This document shows, piece after piece, positions 27,179 to 37,179 of a DNA stretch of 64,000 nt. The notes under the pieces were generated by a model. It was not told the DNA's origin, did not search any database, and was given only the letters and a program-made list of their open reading frames with translations. Every line of letters starts with the position of its first letter. The stretch's first letter is position 1. The position numbers were made by a program, and so were the translations under genes. The DNA is from Bradyrhizobium sp. Ash2021 (lineage in GTDB: Bacteria > Pseudomonadota > Alphaproteobacteria > Rhizobiales > Xanthobacteraceae): contig NZ_CP100604.1 in NCBI RefSeq assembly GCF_031202265.1, positions 3,826,501-3,890,500 of the forward strand, read 5' to 3'.

Positions 27179-27793
27179 ATGGATAAGCCGATGAATGTGT
27201 GTGTGTTGGTTGGAAGCCTGCGGAAGGGGTCGGTCAACAGGATGCTGGCGAATGCACTGATCTCGCTCGCGCCATCTTCGATCAAGCTCGACGTCGTCGA
27301 GATCGGACAATTGCCCTTTTTCAATCAGGATCTGGAGACCGACGCGTCGCCCGCGCAATGGACCGCGTTCCGCCAGCGCGTCAAGGCTGCCGACGCGGTG
27401 TTGTTCGTCACGCCGGAATATAACCGTTCAGTGCCGGCCGTTCTCAAGAATGCACTGGATGTCGGTTCCAGGCCGTATGGCAGCAGCATCTGGGACCGCA
27501 AGCCTGGTGCGATCGTCAGCGGCTCGCCGAGCGCGATAGGGGCCTTCGGCGCCAATCATCATTTGAGGCAGTCGCTCGTATTTCTGAACGTGCCGACCAT
27601 GCAGCAGCCGGAAGCCTATATTGGCCACGCCGACAAGCTCTTCGATGAGCATGGCAAGCTCGTCAACGACGGCACCCGCAAATTCCTGCAGGACTTCATG
27701 CAGGCGTTCGCGAACTGGGTCGAGACGATCCGATCTCAGGGCAGCGCACCTGATTCCATGCGGCAAGCGCGGGTGGCCGCGGCATCCAGCTAG
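27179..27793 (+). CDS. NADPH-dependent FMN reductase family protein
   Basis: A 204-residue flavodoxin-like protein with VLVGSLRKGSVNRMLANAL at the N terminus (FMN phosphate loop) and VTPEYNRSVPAVLKNALD in the middle, both hallmarks of the NADPH:FMN/quinone/azo reductase group. It lies 12 bp after the isomerase gene and is last in the operon. It could supply reduced flavin or reduce a quinone. ATG 27179 is preferred because AAGGGA sits about eight bases upstream; ATG 27170 touches that site directly. Confidence 0.85.
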   Translation: MDKPMNVCVLVGSLRKGSVNRMLANALISLAPSSIKLDVVEIGQLPFFNQDLETDASPAQWTAFRQRVKAADAVLFVTPEYNRSVPAVLKNALDVGSRPYGSSIWDRKPGAIVSGSPSAIGAFGANHHLRQSLVFLNVPTMQQPEAYIGHADKLFDEHGKLVNDGTRKFLQDFMQAFANWVETIRSQGSAPDSMRQARVAAASS

Positions 27794-27977
27794 CGAAGAT
27801 TTGCGACTGCGATGAAGATAGGGCGTGTTGCGTTCGTCGTTGCCGGCGCAGCGAACCGCGCTGGCAATTAAGCTATTGAATTATCTGCCATATTTCAATC
27901 GGGATGGGCGCGATCGGCTGCAGGAGGGCTCCTGGGGCGGCAACACCGTGACGGCAGATTGGGTCGCGTGCTGAAGC

Positions 27978-28427
27978 TCAAAATTGTATTGGCCGCATTT
28001 GCTCGAATTCGTCGCGGCAGACCTCGCTGAAGCCTCGCAACAGATCGATCGTGCCGTCGATGGCCATTTCGCGGAGTTCGACAAAGCTCTTGTCCGGCTC
28101 CAGATAGGCATCCAGAACTTTTCGGACAACATCGTCGGCGCGCTGGACCACCTTCTTCGAGGAAACCGCCCGCATCGAACTCAGCTTCGCATAGAGGCTG
28201 ACCAGACCGGGAATGTCGGCTTTATCGTGCTGGAGCGCATCGATGTAGCATTTGGCGGCGTCTTCGATAAAATCCCTGTAAAGGGTCTGCCGGCGGCTCT
28301 TCTCGTGCAGAGCCCACTCGACGCGGACCTGGCTTCGGTGGTTCAGCCACGCTGCCATTCCGCTGGTCAAGCCGCCGACGGCTGCTCCAGTGAGGGCAGC
28401 GAGTGCGGAGATGATGGATACGTCCAC
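27978..28427 (-). CDS. Hypothetical protein with N-terminal membrane helix
   Basis: A 149-residue protein I do not recognise as a named family. It opens with one hydrophobic Gly/Ala-rich helix (IISALAALTGAAVGGLTSGM), then a mostly helical charged domain (HEKSRRQTLYRDFIEDAAKCYIDAL) and ends EFEQMRPIQF. The layout suggests a membrane-anchored cytoplasmic helical bundle. The start is taken as GTG 28427 with GGGAA upstream; a TTG at 28442 is in frame. It runs in the same direction as the following NADH dehydrogenase, 52 bp after it. Confidence 0.6.
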   Translation of the reverse strand: MDVSIISALAALTGAAVGGLTSGMAAWLNHRSQVRVEWALHEKSRRQTLYRDFIEDAAKCYIDALQHDKADIPGLVSLYAKLSSMRAVSSKKVVQRADDVVRKVLDAYLEPDKSFVELREMAIDGTIDLLRGFSEVCRDEFEQMRPIQF

Positions 28428-28479
28428 GGGTGCGGTTCCCAATCAACTGCCAGGCAGTGATGACTACGGGGCCTTATGA

Positions 28480-29808
28480 CTATGACGCGGACGACCGCGG
28501 CCCTTCGGAAATCAGCCGTGAGCTCCGTTGCCCCGACAGATAAGACCAGAACCATTGCGTTTGAACGCGGAACCGGTTCTGAAGCTGCGGGAGCGTGAGC
28601 ACGTGCAGCGCGGCCCATATCAACCAGGTCACAAAGCCGCTGGTTCGCAAATGACCGGCCTCGAGGATGGCAAAATTCTTGCCGACCACCGCCATGTTGC
28701 CCTTGTTGCGGTATCGAAACGGCCGACCGTCCTTGCGTCCCCTGACACGGTTGGCGATGACGCGTCCGACGAATCGTCCCTGCTGAATGGCTGCCTGCGC
28801 CACGCCGGGGACGGGGTGACCATCCTGGGTCATCGTGGCCGCGTCGCCCGCCACGAACACGTTGGGGGCATCGGGAATGTCCATGAAGGCACCAACGAAA
28901 GCGCGCCCGGCGCGGTCTGTCTGTGTTCCCAGCATTTTCACCACCGGCGAGGCGCTGACGCCGGCTGTCCATAGGACGGTGGCGCTGGGAATCCGGACGC
29001 CGGCTGCGATCACGCCCTGCTCATCAACCTTCTCGACCTTTACGCCGGTCGAAACCTCGACGCCGAGCTTGGTTAATCGCTTGGCTGCCTTTCCCGACAG
29101 TGACTCAGCAAAGGTCGGAAGAATACGCGCGCCGCCGTCCAGTAACAAAACCCGGCTCTTGGCAGGATCGATCCTGCGAAAATTGTTACGCAAGGTCACC
29201 GAGACCAGTTGAGCGATCGAGGCCGCAAGCTCGACGCCGGTCGGGCCACCGCCCACCAATACAAAGGTCATCTGGCGAGCACGTTCTTTCGGGTCATCGG
29301 TCGACTCAGCCAGTTCGAACGCACTCAGGATCTTGGTTCGGATCGTCTCGGCGTCGTTGAGGCTCTTGAGGCCCGGCGCGAACCGCGCAAACTCGTCATG
29401 GCCGAAATAACTCGGACGCATTCCGGTGGCGATGACCAGGAAGTCGTATTCGAGTTTCTGGCTGCCAACGCCTGGGCTCGTGATCTCGATGGTACGAGCG
29501 CCGAGATTGACGCCCTTAACCTCGGCCAGCAATACGCTGAGGTTGTTCTGTTTTGCCTCGAGCTGACGGATCGGTGCCGCGATCTCGGCGGGTGACAGAA
29601 CAGCGGTGGCGACCTGGTACAGCAGCGGCTGAAAGATATGGTGATTACGCCGGTCGATCAGCGTGATCTCGACATCGGCGCGTTTTAGTGCCCGCGCTGC
29701 CGCGATACCGGCAAAGCCACCGCCGACGATCAAGACGCGTTTCTTGCCTGGATCCGCCTTCACAGTCGGCTTTTCCTGCGGGAACGATTTGGTCAGAACT
29801 GTAGTCAT
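28480..29808 (-). CDS. ndh: Type II NADH:quinone oxidoreductase
   Basis: A 442-residue two-dinucleotide-fold flavoprotein that passes electrons from NADH to quinone without pumping protons. FAD-binding GGGFAG is at residues 29-34, the second fold starts at VLVGGGPTGVELA, and the FAD ribityl-binding VFVAGDAATM and GVAQAAIQQGRFVG are late in the protein. The C terminus carries the hydrophobic and aromatic stretch (VTWLIWAALHVLTLP) that holds this family to the membrane. Its neighbours include a separate cyo quinol oxidase operon, which could use the quinol produced. Confidence 0.92.
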   Translation of the reverse strand: MTTVLTKSFPQEKPTVKADPGKKRVLIVGGGFAGIAAARALKRADVEITLIDRRNHHIFQPLLYQVATAVLSPAEIAAPIRQLEAKQNNLSVLLAEVKGVNLGARTIEITSPGVGSQKLEYDFLVIATGMRPSYFGHDEFARFAPGLKSLNDAETIRTKILSAFELAESTDDPKERARQMTFVLVGGGPTGVELAASIAQLVSVTLRNNFRRIDPAKSRVLLLDGGARILPTFAESLSGKAAKRLTKLGVEVSTGVKVEKVDEQGVIAAGVRIPSATVLWTAGVSASPVVKMLGTQTDRAGRAFVGAFMDIPDAPNVFVAGDAATMTQDGHPVPGVAQAAIQQGRFVGRVIANRVRGRKDGRPFRYRNKGNMAVVGKNFAILEAGHLRTSGFVTWLIWAALHVLTLPQLQNRFRVQTQWFWSYLSGQRSSRLISEGPRSSAS

Positions 29809-29914
29809 GGATGCACCGACGCTCTCCGGGACCAGTCACCCGATTGGCATTGGTACTGCGGCGCTTCGGGCCATTCTTGGACCGCGCTGCCGTGCGTTGA
29901 ACGATCGTGCCGCA

Positions 29915-31216
29915 TCATGCGGCTGGCGTTGCGCGTTCGAGCAGCATGCGAGGCAGGATCAGCCCGAAGGTCATGGCCATGATAATCAAAAACGCGGTGG
30001 CGCCACTGGTGACGATGCTTGTCGGCAAAGCCGCCGGCGCGGCCGGCCCGATCGAGACCAGTTCGACGAGGCCCGTTGCCGCGTTGAACAGGAAAAAGCC
30101 CGGCATCAACGAGACGACGGCGGAGAAGGCCACGGCCGCGAACGGCAGACGCAGGCGATCGACGACCGGAGTTGCGAGGATGCTGACGAGTGTGCAGGCG
30201 ACGAGCGCGCCGGTCGCGGCATTTGTCCCCACGACGGAGATTAGCGCCCAGCGTGCGGCATGCGCGAGCATGCCGACCGCGATCGGGAACGCCAACAGGC
30301 GCCACGGCATTGAGAAGAAAGTGCCAAAGGAGGCGACGGCGCATCCTGCCGCAATCACGTCGATGACCAAGGGCACGGGTGGAGATGGTCCGGCTATCGC
30401 AAGGTTTGCGCCGACCGCCGTGAAGCCGAAGGGGCCACCGGCGCAGATCAGGAGCACGATGACGCCGGCATAAGCAAGGCGCGCGATTCCCAGCGCGATG
30501 CGCGTGCGAGCGAGGTCGATGGCACCGTTGAGGATATGCGGACCGGGAACCAGCACCATGCAGGGACAGAAACTGACCATCGTTGCTGCATCCGATAGCA
30601 GCAAACGGCCGGCAGCGGCAGCCACGACACCCGCGATAAACGCGGCGCAAAGCGGCTGGATCAGTGGATTATTGCTGAAGCCGGACAGCCAGCGGCGGAC
30701 GAGCGCACCGATGGCGGCGCTGGTCGCGATCAGCAGCAGGCTCGTCGCATCGAGCGTACCGAAAATGACGCCGAGCGAAGCCGCGCCAATGGCTGCGAAC
30801 AAAGTGAAGCGTGGCGTGGAAGCTGGCGGCAGCCGGCCAGCCGACTCAAGCGCGGATTGCGCAGCCTCGGCCGACAACGTGCCGTGGCAGACCTGATCGA
30901 TCACCGTCGTAACGGCCAGTACCCTGCCCATGTCAACGCCGAGCGGCTTGGCGGGTACGATTTGTGAGATGGGCGCGCCGTTGAGTGCGACGGTGAGTTC
31001 GCCCCAGTAAGGCAGCACCTTAACCGTCACGCCGAGAGCGCGCCCAAGCTGCTCAGCAGCGGTAACCGTCCGTTCTGTGGTCTGCCCATGAGCAAACAGG
31101 AGGGTGGCGGCCAGCGCGGTCGTCTTTAATGCCGCCTCGCGCGTCAGCGGCTCGGGACACGGTGCTTCGGTTTCCACACCTGTCAATTGCGTTGCGCGGT
31201 CCAATAGCCAGAGCAT
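29915..31216 (-). CDS. ThrE-family threonine/serine exporter-like membrane protein
   Basis: A 433-residue integral membrane protein with an N-terminal DUF1212-like cytosolic domain (LLFAHGQTTERTVTAAEQLG, VKVLPYWGELTVAL) and about ten hydrophobic helices split into a ThrE half and a smaller second half, both on one chain. The amphiphilic phrase FCPCMVLVPGPHILNGAIDL and SLMPGFFLF are family marks. It probably exports small amino acids or related metabolites. ATG 31216 with AGGAA upstream is preferred over ATG 31243. Its 5-prime end overlaps the small secreted-protein gene, which runs the same way. Confidence 0.8.
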   Translation of the reverse strand: MLWLLDRATQLTGVETEAPCPEPLTREAALKTTALAATLLFAHGQTTERTVTAAEQLGRALGVTVKVLPYWGELTVALNGAPISQIVPAKPLGVDMGRVLAVTTVIDQVCHGTLSAEAAQSALESAGRLPPASTPRFTLFAAIGAASLGVIFGTLDATSLLLIATSAAIGALVRRWLSGFSNNPLIQPLCAAFIAGVVAAAAGRLLLSDAATMVSFCPCMVLVPGPHILNGAIDLARTRIALGIARLAYAGVIVLLICAGGPFGFTAVGANLAIAGPSPPVPLVIDVIAAGCAVASFGTFFSMPWRLLAFPIAVGMLAHAARWALISVVGTNAATGALVACTLVSILATPVVDRLRLPFAAVAFSAVVSLMPGFFLFNAATGLVELVSIGPAAPAALPTSIVTSGATAFLIIMAMTFGLILPRMLLERATPAA

Positions 31217-31542
31217 CGCGTTCCTGCCGCGCTGCCGCTCCATCTTCCGCGACCCGAGGTTCCGGAAAGCCTGCCCGTGCCGGAAGCGAATTTGTCGTGA
31301 ACCGTTACCGATGCACGAACGGAACCGGATTTAGCGACATATCCCCTGAATTTTACCAGATTGGGGTGGGTCACAACGCCGTCGGAAATATTGACGGTGA
31401 AGTTATAGGCGGGATCGCATGAGCCACTTTGCGTGACGAAGTTAAGGTCCCAGGAGCCATCATAGGCGGAACGCGCGTGCGCCAAAGTTGCCGGAGTAAC
31501 AAGGCAGGCGGCTGCAATTATCCAGAGCGAAAGCGTCTTCAT
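31183..31542 (-). CDS. Small secreted protein
   Basis: A 119-residue protein with a clear Sec signal peptide (MKTLSLWIIAAACLVTPATLAHA) and a mature part with YDGSWDLNFVTQSGSCDP and SGRGRWSGSAAGTRCSGYW. Similar short secreted proteins beginning YDGSW and carrying two to three Cys are common in Bradyrhizobium relatives; no function is known to me. GGAGAA precedes ATG 31542, and a longer frame reaching 31863 lacks support. The last 34 bases overlap the ThrE-like gene. Confidence 0.7.
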   Translation of the reverse strand: MKTLSLWIIAAACLVTPATLAHARSAYDGSWDLNFVTQSGSCDPAYNFTVNISDGVVTHPNLVKFRGYVAKSGSVRASVTVHDKFASGTGRLSGTSGRGRWSGSAAGTRCSGYWTAQRN

Positions 31543-31886
31543 CGATAGTTCTCCGTCAGGTGAAGCGGCCGATTCCAGGTAACGCAACAGACCTCGTCGA
31601 TCAGAATTGGGAAGCGGCGCGTTGCGCATACTCGAACAAGGGCATGCTTTAGGAAGAGCCGGCGCAGCGCGCTTGTTGAAACGTGCTCGAACCATCCCGA
31701 ATCGTGCGATCGCGACGCGTGTCGTTGGAACCGAATTCGCCAGCCGACGATTTGAAGCATGATTGGCCCCAATCGAGCAGCCGCGTTCAATCACGGGCGA
31801 GGGTGGGGATGCATATTGAAAGCACGCACTGCGGCTGTCCGAGCCGAACACGACAGCTCTCATTTTGAAGAACCCGGAGCAGCGAG
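31543..31886. other. Divergent spacer before the cyo operon
   Basis: 344 bp between the small secreted-protein gene and cyoE, which point away from each other. It must hold both promoters. I see no convincing inverted repeat or additional gene. Confidence 0.5.
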
Positions 31887-32930
31887 ATGAACGTCAAATC
31901 CAGTGCTGGCCAGCTTGGGGAAGGACGAGTTCGCATTGCACTGTCGTCTCGTTCCGCTCGTCCGCTGGTTGGCCATTGGCGTGTGGCTGACTTCGTCGCC
32001 CTCACGAAGCCACGTGTGATGATGCTTGCCGTCTTCACCGCGCTCGTCGGATTGAGCAGCGCTCCAGTTCGACTTGATCCGCTGACCACTCTTGCCGCGG
32101 TTCTTGCCATTGCCGCGGGAGCTGGAGCCGCCGGCGTGCTCAACATGTGGTACGACGCAGATATCGATGCGATCATGAGCCGCACTGCGATGCGGCCAAT
32201 TCCCCGCGGCAAGGTCTCCCGGTTCGAGGCGCTTGTCTTTGGTCTCGTTCTGGGCGGGTTCGCAGTGGTGGTTCTGGCTTTGGCGACGAACCTCACAGCA
32301 GCCGCATTGTTGGCCGGCACGATCCTCTTCTACATTGTCGTGTATACGGCGTGGCTGAAGCGGGCGACGCGACAGAACATCGTCATCGGCGGCGCTGCAG
32401 GCGCGCTGCCGCCCGTGATCGGATGGGCCGCGGCAACCGGAGAAGTCGGGCTCGAGCCGCTTGCGCTGTTCCTCATTGTCTTCCTTTGGACGCCGCCCCA
32501 TTTCTGGGCTCTCGCGCTCAATCGCGCCGATGACTATGCCCGCGCCGGCGTTCCCATGCTGCCGGTGGTTGCGGGAAAGGCTGCGACGACGCGGCAGATC
32601 CTGATCTACAGCGGCCTGCTGGCTCTCGCCTCGGAGCTGCCCTGGATGCTCGGGTTTGCAGGGGCGATCTATGGCGCGATCACCGCGATCTGCGGGGCGC
32701 TTTTCCTTCTTCTCGCGCTTCAGCTCAACAGGAGCACTGGGGTTGATCGCCGCGCTGCTCACAGGTTGTTCGTGTTCTCCATCTTCTATTTGTTCGTGCT
32801 GTTTGCGGCCCTCCTGGTTGACCATGGAAGTGGCTCATTCCCGCCCATCCGCGGCCTCCCGGTGCATGCCGAATTCAAGTCAGGCGCCGTCGGCAGCGCC
32901 TGCTGCATCGCCAACTTCAGCGAGGTCTGA
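31887..32930 (+). CDS. cyoE: Protoheme IX farnesyltransferase (heme O synthase)
   Basis: A UbiA-type prenyltransferase with nine predicted helices that adds farnesyl to heme b, giving the heme O needed by the oxidase encoded downstream. The prenyl-diphosphate motif is NMWYDADIDAIMSRT and the second Asp-rich loop is LNRADDYARAGVPMLPVV; PHFWALALN is also typical. At 347 residues it is a little long, with about 30 extra residues at the N terminus and a short C-terminal tail ending in CCIANFSEV. It starts at ATG 31887 after GGAGCAGCG and sits one base before cyoA, so it opens a five-gene cyoEABCD operon. Confidence 0.92.
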   Translation: MNVKSSAGQLGEGRVRIALSSRSARPLVGHWRVADFVALTKPRVMMLAVFTALVGLSSAPVRLDPLTTLAAVLAIAAGAGAAGVLNMWYDADIDAIMSRTAMRPIPRGKVSRFEALVFGLVLGGFAVVVLALATNLTAAALLAGTILFYIVVYTAWLKRATRQNIVIGGAAGALPPVIGWAAATGEVGLEPLALFLIVFLWTPPHFWALALNRADDYARAGVPMLPVVAGKAATTRQILIYSGLLALASELPWMLGFAGAIYGAITAICGALFLLLALQLNRSTGVDRRAAHRLFVFSIFYLFVLFAALLVDHGSGSFPPIRGLPVHAEFKSGAVGSACCIANFSEV

Positions 32931-32931
32931 T

Positions 32932-33810
32932 ATGCGATACGGTTTACTTGCTGTGGTCCTGATCGGTGCGGCCACGCTCGGTGGCTGCACCGAAGGCGTG
33001 CTCGATCCGAAAGGACCTATTGCCCTCGCCGAGCGACAGATTCTGCTGAACGCGCTTGGCATCATGCTGGCGATCGTGATCCCGGTGATCCTTGCGACAC
33101 TTGGCTTTGCTTTCTGGTTTCGTGCATCGAATGAGCGTGCGCGCTATCGGCCAAATTTCACATATTCCGGACGTCTTGAGATGCTGGTCTGGTCCATCCC
33201 CGCGATGACGGTGCTCCTGGTCGGCGGCGTCGCATGGGTCGGCGCACACGACCTTGATCCGGGCAAGCCGATTAGCTCAACTGTCAAGCCTGTCAACGTT
33301 CAGGTCGTCTCACTCGACTGGAAATGGCTGTTCATCTATCCAGAGCAGGGGATCGCGAGCGTCAACAAGCTGGTCGTACCGGTTGGCACGCCGATCAGCT
33401 TTGAACTGACCTCATCGAGCGTCATGAACAGCTTCTTCGTGCCTCAGCTCGGGAGCCAGATCTACACCATGTCCGGAATGGCGACGCGCCTCCACCTGCA
33501 GGCGGACCATCTCGGAACCTATGCGGGGTTATCCGCCATGTTCAGCGGTGACGGCTTTCCCGACATGCGCTTTACGGTCGATGCAGTGACAGACGACGGA
33601 TTTGCGCAATGGGTTCGCCAGACCCGCGAAACCGGTTCCGTACTCGATAAGCGGGCTTGTGCCGACCTGGTCAAGCCGAGCCAAGCGGTCGCGCCGTTCA
33701 CCTACCGCACCGTGACTGCCGATCTGTTCAGCGGCATTGTGAATACCGCATCGGCTGCCGACGATCAGTCACAACGCATTTGTTCAACATCGCAGAAGGC
33801 CGAACGATGA
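32932..33810 (+). CDS. cyoA: Cytochrome bo3 ubiquinol oxidase subunit II
   Basis: A 292-residue subunit II. It has a lipoprotein signal (AATLGGC, Cys at 19), two transmembrane helices (about 42-65 and 86-105) and a periplasmic cupredoxin domain with [20 protein letters not shown] and [18 protein letters not shown]. The CuA ligands of cytochrome c oxidases are missing, as expected for quinol oxidases. ATG 32932 is used; an upstream in-frame ATG lies deep inside cyoE. Its stop overlaps the cyoB start by four bases. Confidence 0.94.
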   Translation: MRYGLLAVVLIGAATLGGCTEGVLDPKGPIALAERQILLNALGIMLAIVIPVILATLGFAFWFRASNERARYRPNFTYSGRLEMLVWSIPAMTVLLVGGVAWVGAHDLDPGKPISSTVKPVNVQVVSLDWKWLFIYPEQGIASVNKLVVPVGTPISFELTSSSVMNSFFVPQLGSQIYTMSGMATRLHLQADHLGTYAGLSAMFSGDGFPDMRFTVDAVTDDGFAQWVRQTRETGSVLDKRACADLVKPSQAVAPFTYRTVTADLFSGIVNTASAADDQSQRICSTSQKAER

Positions 33811-35795
33811 ATCTCCTTGGCAAGCTTGATTGGAACGCGATTCCCCTCCATCAGCCGATCATCATGGGCGCAACGGCGTTCATGGTCCTTGTCGTGGTAG
33901 CTGTCCTTGGATTCATCACGGCGAAGGGAGCCTGGCTCTATCTATGGCGCGAATGGCTCACCTCGGTCGATCACAAGCGGATCGGCGCCATGTATTGCAT
34001 ACTGGCGCTCGTCATGATGCTGCGCGGCTTCAGCGATGCGATCATGATCCGCGCGCAGCAGGCGCTCGCAGCCGGCGGTGCGGAAGGTTATCTGCCGCCC
34101 GAGCATTTCAATCAGATTTTCTCGGCGCACGGCACGATCATGATTTTGTTCATGGCAATGCCGTTCGTGGTAGGGCTCATGAACTTCGCAGTACCGTTGC
34201 AACTTGGTGTTCGCGATGTCGCATTCCCTACGCTCAACGCCGTCAGCTTCTGGCTGACTGCCTCGGGCGCGTTGTTGGTCAACATTTCGCTGGCGGTCGG
34301 TGAGTTCTCAAAAGCCGGCTGGTGGGGTTATCCCCCACTGAGCGAATTGCAATACTCGCCCGGCGTCGGCGTCGACTACTATCTTTGGTCGCTGCAAATC
34401 TCTGGTATCGGCACCTTGCTGGCGGGAATAAATTTCGTCACAACCATCCTCAAAATGCGGGCACCAGGGATGAGCTATATGCGCATGCCGGTCTTCTGCT
34501 GGACCGCGCTTGCCGCTAACCTGCTCATTGTCGCGGCGTTTCCGGTCCTGACCGCGACGCTCGCGATGCTGTCGCTCGATCGCTATCTCGGCTTTCACTT
34601 CTTCACGCTCGAAGGCCAGGGCAATCAGATGCTGTACTCCAACCTGTTCTGGGTATGGGGGCACCCCGAAGTCTACATCCTGATCCTGCCGGCGTTCGGC
34701 GTGTTCTCGGAAGTGATGGCGACCTTCTCCGGCAAGCCGTTGTTCGGCTATCGCTCGATGGTAGCCGCGACGATGACCATCTGTATCCTCTCCTTCCTGG
34801 TCTGGCTGCACCACTTTTTCACAATGGGTGCCAGCGCAAACGTCAACGGCTTCTTCGGCGTCATGAGCATGATCATCGCTTTGCCGACGGGCGCGAAAGT
34901 CTTCAACTGGCTGTTCACCATGTACGGCGGCCGGGTTCGGTTCTCGGTGCCGGTGCTTTGGTCGATTGGCTTCATGGTGACTTTCGTCATCGGCGGCATG
35001 ACCGGCGTGCTCATGGCGGTGCCCCCGGCCGACTTCCAGCTGCACAACAGCGTGTTCCTGGTCGCGCACTTCCACAACGTCGCCATCGGCGGCGTCGTGT
35101 TCGGCGTGATGGCGGGGTACAATTATTGGTTCCCCAAGGCATTCGGGTTCAAGCTCGACGAACGCTGGGGCAAAGCCTCGTTCTGGTGCTGGTTCGTCGG
35201 CTTCTATATCGCCTTCATGCCGCTCTACCTGCTGGGCCTGATGGGCATGACCCGGCGCATGCAACATTACGACAATTTGTCCTGGCAGCCCTGGTTGATC
35301 ATGGCGGCATTCGGCACCGCTATCATCCTGGTCGGCGTCGTTTGCCAAGTCGTGCAACTCGTTGTGTCGATCCGTAATCGCGAGAAGCTGCGCGACGTGA
35401 CCGGTGATCCGTGGAACGGCCGCACGCTCGAATGGGCGACGGCGTCGCCGCCGCCGGCATGGAACTTTGCGTTCCAGCCCAAGGTCGCCGGACTGGACGC
35501 GTTCTGGAACAGCAAAAACCGCGCGCAAGCGACAAAGGACGAGCCGACGCCGACGCGCAAGTACGAGCCCGTCGAAATGCCGAAGAACAGCGCCACCGGC
35601 TTTGTTACGGCCTTCTTCGCAGTCGTCATCGGCTTTGCGCTGATCTGGCACATTTGGTGGCTGGCCAGCGTCGGAGTGTTTGGCGCATTCATGACGTTGC
35701 TTGCCTTCTCATTCCGCCGTCACAGCGAAATTGAGGTGCCAGCCGAGGAGATCGCCCGGTTCGTACGGGCCCACCAGGCAGGAGTTGCAGCATGA
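33807..35795 (+). CDS. cyoB: Cytochrome bo3 ubiquinol oxidase subunit I
   Basis: The 662-residue heme-copper subunit that binds heme b, heme o3 and CuB and reduces oxygen while pumping protons. It follows E. coli CyoB closely: [12 protein letters not shown] with the ubiquinol-site Arg and Asp, [30 protein letters not shown] (CuB His and cross-linked Tyr), [11 protein letters not shown], and [13 protein letters not shown] with the last heme ligands. The extra helices of the quinol-oxidase subclass and the [19 protein letters not shown] loop are present. ATGA overlaps join it to cyoA and cyoC. Confidence 0.97.
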   Translation: MNLLGKLDWNAIPLHQPIIMGATAFMVLVVVAVLGFITAKGAWLYLWREWLTSVDHKRIGAMYCILALVMMLRGFSDAIMIRAQQALAAGGAEGYLPPEHFNQIFSAHGTIMILFMAMPFVVGLMNFAVPLQLGVRDVAFPTLNAVSFWLTASGALLVNISLAVGEFSKAGWWGYPPLSELQYSPGVGVDYYLWSLQISGIGTLLAGINFVTTILKMRAPGMSYMRMPVFCWTALAANLLIVAAFPVLTATLAMLSLDRYLGFHFFTLEGQGNQMLYSNLFWVWGHPEVYILILPAFGVFSEVMATFSGKPLFGYRSMVAATMTICILSFLVWLHHFFTMGASANVNGFFGVMSMIIALPTGAKVFNWLFTMYGGRVRFSVPVLWSIGFMVTFVIGGMTGVLMAVPPADFQLHNSVFLVAHFHNVAIGGVVFGVMAGYNYWFPKAFGFKLDERWGKASFWCWFVGFYIAFMPLYLLGLMGMTRRMQHYDNLSWQPWLIMAAFGTAIILVGVVCQVVQLVVSIRNREKLRDVTGDPWNGRTLEWATASPPPAWNFAFQPKVAGLDAFWNSKNRAQATKDEPTPTRKYEPVEMPKNSATGFVTAFFAVVIGFALIWHIWWLASVGVFGAFMTLLAFSFRRHSEIEVPAEEIARFVRAHQAGVAA

Positions 35796-36424
35796 ATGTC
35801 GCCGTCGCAATTGATCAGATCCCGCAAGACGCACTGCCAAGTGCCAGTGAATCGGGACCTGCTCCAAAGAGGATCGTGGTCACCTATGGCTTCTGGATCT
35901 TCCTGCTGAGTGACATCATCATGTTTGCCGCGCTGTTCGCGAGCTACGCGGTCCTCGTGCGCTCCACGGCCGGCGGTCCGACCGGCGCCCAGCTGTTCAA
36001 TCAGGCTACGGTCGCGATCGAAACTGCTTGCCTTCTCGTTTCGAGCTACACCTGCGGACTGATGTCACTGGCCGTCAACTCACGACGCCGTCTCGGGACT
36101 TATCTTGGGGCCCTGATCACATTCGCACTCGGAGCCACGTTTCTTAGTTTCGAGATCCGCGAATTCTCAAGCATGATCGCCATCGGCGCGACGCCGCAGC
36201 GGAGCGCCTTTCTGTCCGCATTCTTCACGCTTGTCGGATGCCACGGGCTGCACGTCGCGCTCGGACTGATCTGGCTGATCGTGATGATGGTGCAGGTGGC
36301 GGTATTCGGATTCGCTGCGAGGGTGCAGCATCGCCTGCTGTGCTTCTCTTTGTTCTGGCACGCGCTCGACATCGTTTGGGTCGGGGTATTCACGGTGGTT
36401 TATCTGATGGGAGTGAGTCCATGA
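35792..36424 (+). CDS. cyoC: Cytochrome bo3 ubiquinol oxidase subunit III
   Basis: A 210-residue subunit III with five helices, starting after a soluble leader at [26 protein letters not shown] and ending [41 protein letters not shown] carries the conserved His. It begins within an ATGA overlap with cyoB and ends in another with cyoD. Confidence 0.96.
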   Translation: MNVAVAIDQIPQDALPSASESGPAPKRIVVTYGFWIFLLSDIIMFAALFASYAVLVRSTAGGPTGAQLFNQATVAIETACLLVSSYTCGLMSLAVNSRRRLGTYLGALITFALGATFLSFEIREFSSMIAIGATPQRSAFLSAFFTLVGCHGLHVALGLIWLIVMMVQVAVFGFAARVQHRLLCFSLFWHALDIVWVGVFTVVYLMGVSP

Positions 36425-36816
36425 CCGAAGCTCGATACGATCGCGCACCCGGAGACAGGCCGAGCCGCGAGATGGACGCATCGGCTCCATCCGAGTTTCT
36501 CGTCTACACGATCGGCCTATTTGTGGCGGTTCTTCTCACGGCGACATCTTTCTGGGCCGCTAACACCTCGCTGATTTGGCCCGGTGGCGTAGCTCTGGGC
36601 CTCGCTGTCCTCGCCATTGCCCAGATGGGCATTCACCTGGTGTTTTTCCTGCACATCACCAGCGGGCCGGAAAGCACCAACAACGTACTCGCGCTCGCCT
36701 TTGGCGTTCTCATCGTATTCGTCGTGGTCGCCGGCACAATGTGGATCGTGGCAGATATGAACGCGAACATGATGATGCCGTCGGGCGCGCCGATGAGCAT
36801 GAGGATGCAACATTAA
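36421..36816 (+). CDS. cyoD: Cytochrome bo3 ubiquinol oxidase subunit IV
   Basis: A 131-residue subunit IV with three hydrophobic helices (LVYTIGLFVAVLLTATSFWA, WPGGVALGLAVLAIAQMGIHLVFFLH, and LALAFGVLIVFVVVAGTMWI). It closes the operon. The tail is unusually Met-rich (MNANMMMPSGAPMSMRMQH), which could bind copper but may be incidental. The longer in-frame extension toward 36238 overlaps cyoC and is rejected. Confidence 0.94.
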   Translation: MTEARYDRAPGDRPSREMDASAPSEFLVYTIGLFVAVLLTATSFWAANTSLIWPGGVALGLAVLAIAQMGIHLVFFLHITSGPESTNNVLALAFGVLIVFVVVAGTMWIVADMNANMMMPSGAPMSMRMQH

Positions 36817-36840
36817 AGAGCGTCGCAGGGATACCGGCTG

Positions 36841-37092
36841 CTAATCAAGCATACCGTCCCCGCGCAGTGCGGTTTCGAGAGTCTTGGTGGCGTGGTCGAT
36901 CAGGAGTGGGTTACGACCGGCGCACTTGACGGCGGTCTCCGCGGTGACCCATGGCCGGGGGCGGTCGCCGTGCCTGTCAATAAACGCTGCCGCGTCGCAA
37001 AGGTCGACGATAATGACGAGGCGGGCGCAAACGTGAGCTACCAATTGCCTCGCGAGCTTCCGATTGTTCTTTACCTGGTATATGCCTGTCAC
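36841..37092 (-). CDS. Possible small hypothetical protein
   Basis: An 83-residue frame opening with GTG 37092. From about residue 25 it shows the GC-rich third positions usual for this genome (region LVIIVDLCDAAAFIDRHGD to the C terminus), which argues it is coding, while the first 20 residues do not. It ends ALRGDGMLD. I recognise no family, and no clear ribosome site is seen, so the start is open. It converges with cyoD. Confidence 0.35.
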   Translation of the reverse strand: MTGIYQVKNNRKLARQLVAHVCARLVIIVDLCDAAAFIDRHGDRPRPWVTAETAVKCAGRNPLLIDHATKTLETALRGDGMLD

Positions 37093-37179
37093 AAAACCCG
37101 AAATAGCGTTTTCGGCGCCGCTCTGTAGCGCGCCGGCCTTTCAGAACAGGACAGGAGCAGGTGGAATGCGTCTCAGGCG

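Noticed and set aside
20932..27793. Reading the acyl-CoA operon as a glutarate pathway
   Set aside because: CoA-transferase plus GCDH-like enzyme suggested it, but the dehydrogenase lacks the Arg needed for glutaryl-CoA and an isomerase would be unnecessary.
31543..31863. Longer form of the small secreted protein
   Set aside because: It would bury a clear signal peptide and the good ribosome site just before 31542.
34308..35651. 447-codon frame opposite cyoB
   Set aside because: cyoB is unambiguous; the antisense frame is His/Asp/Glu-rich and has no family features.
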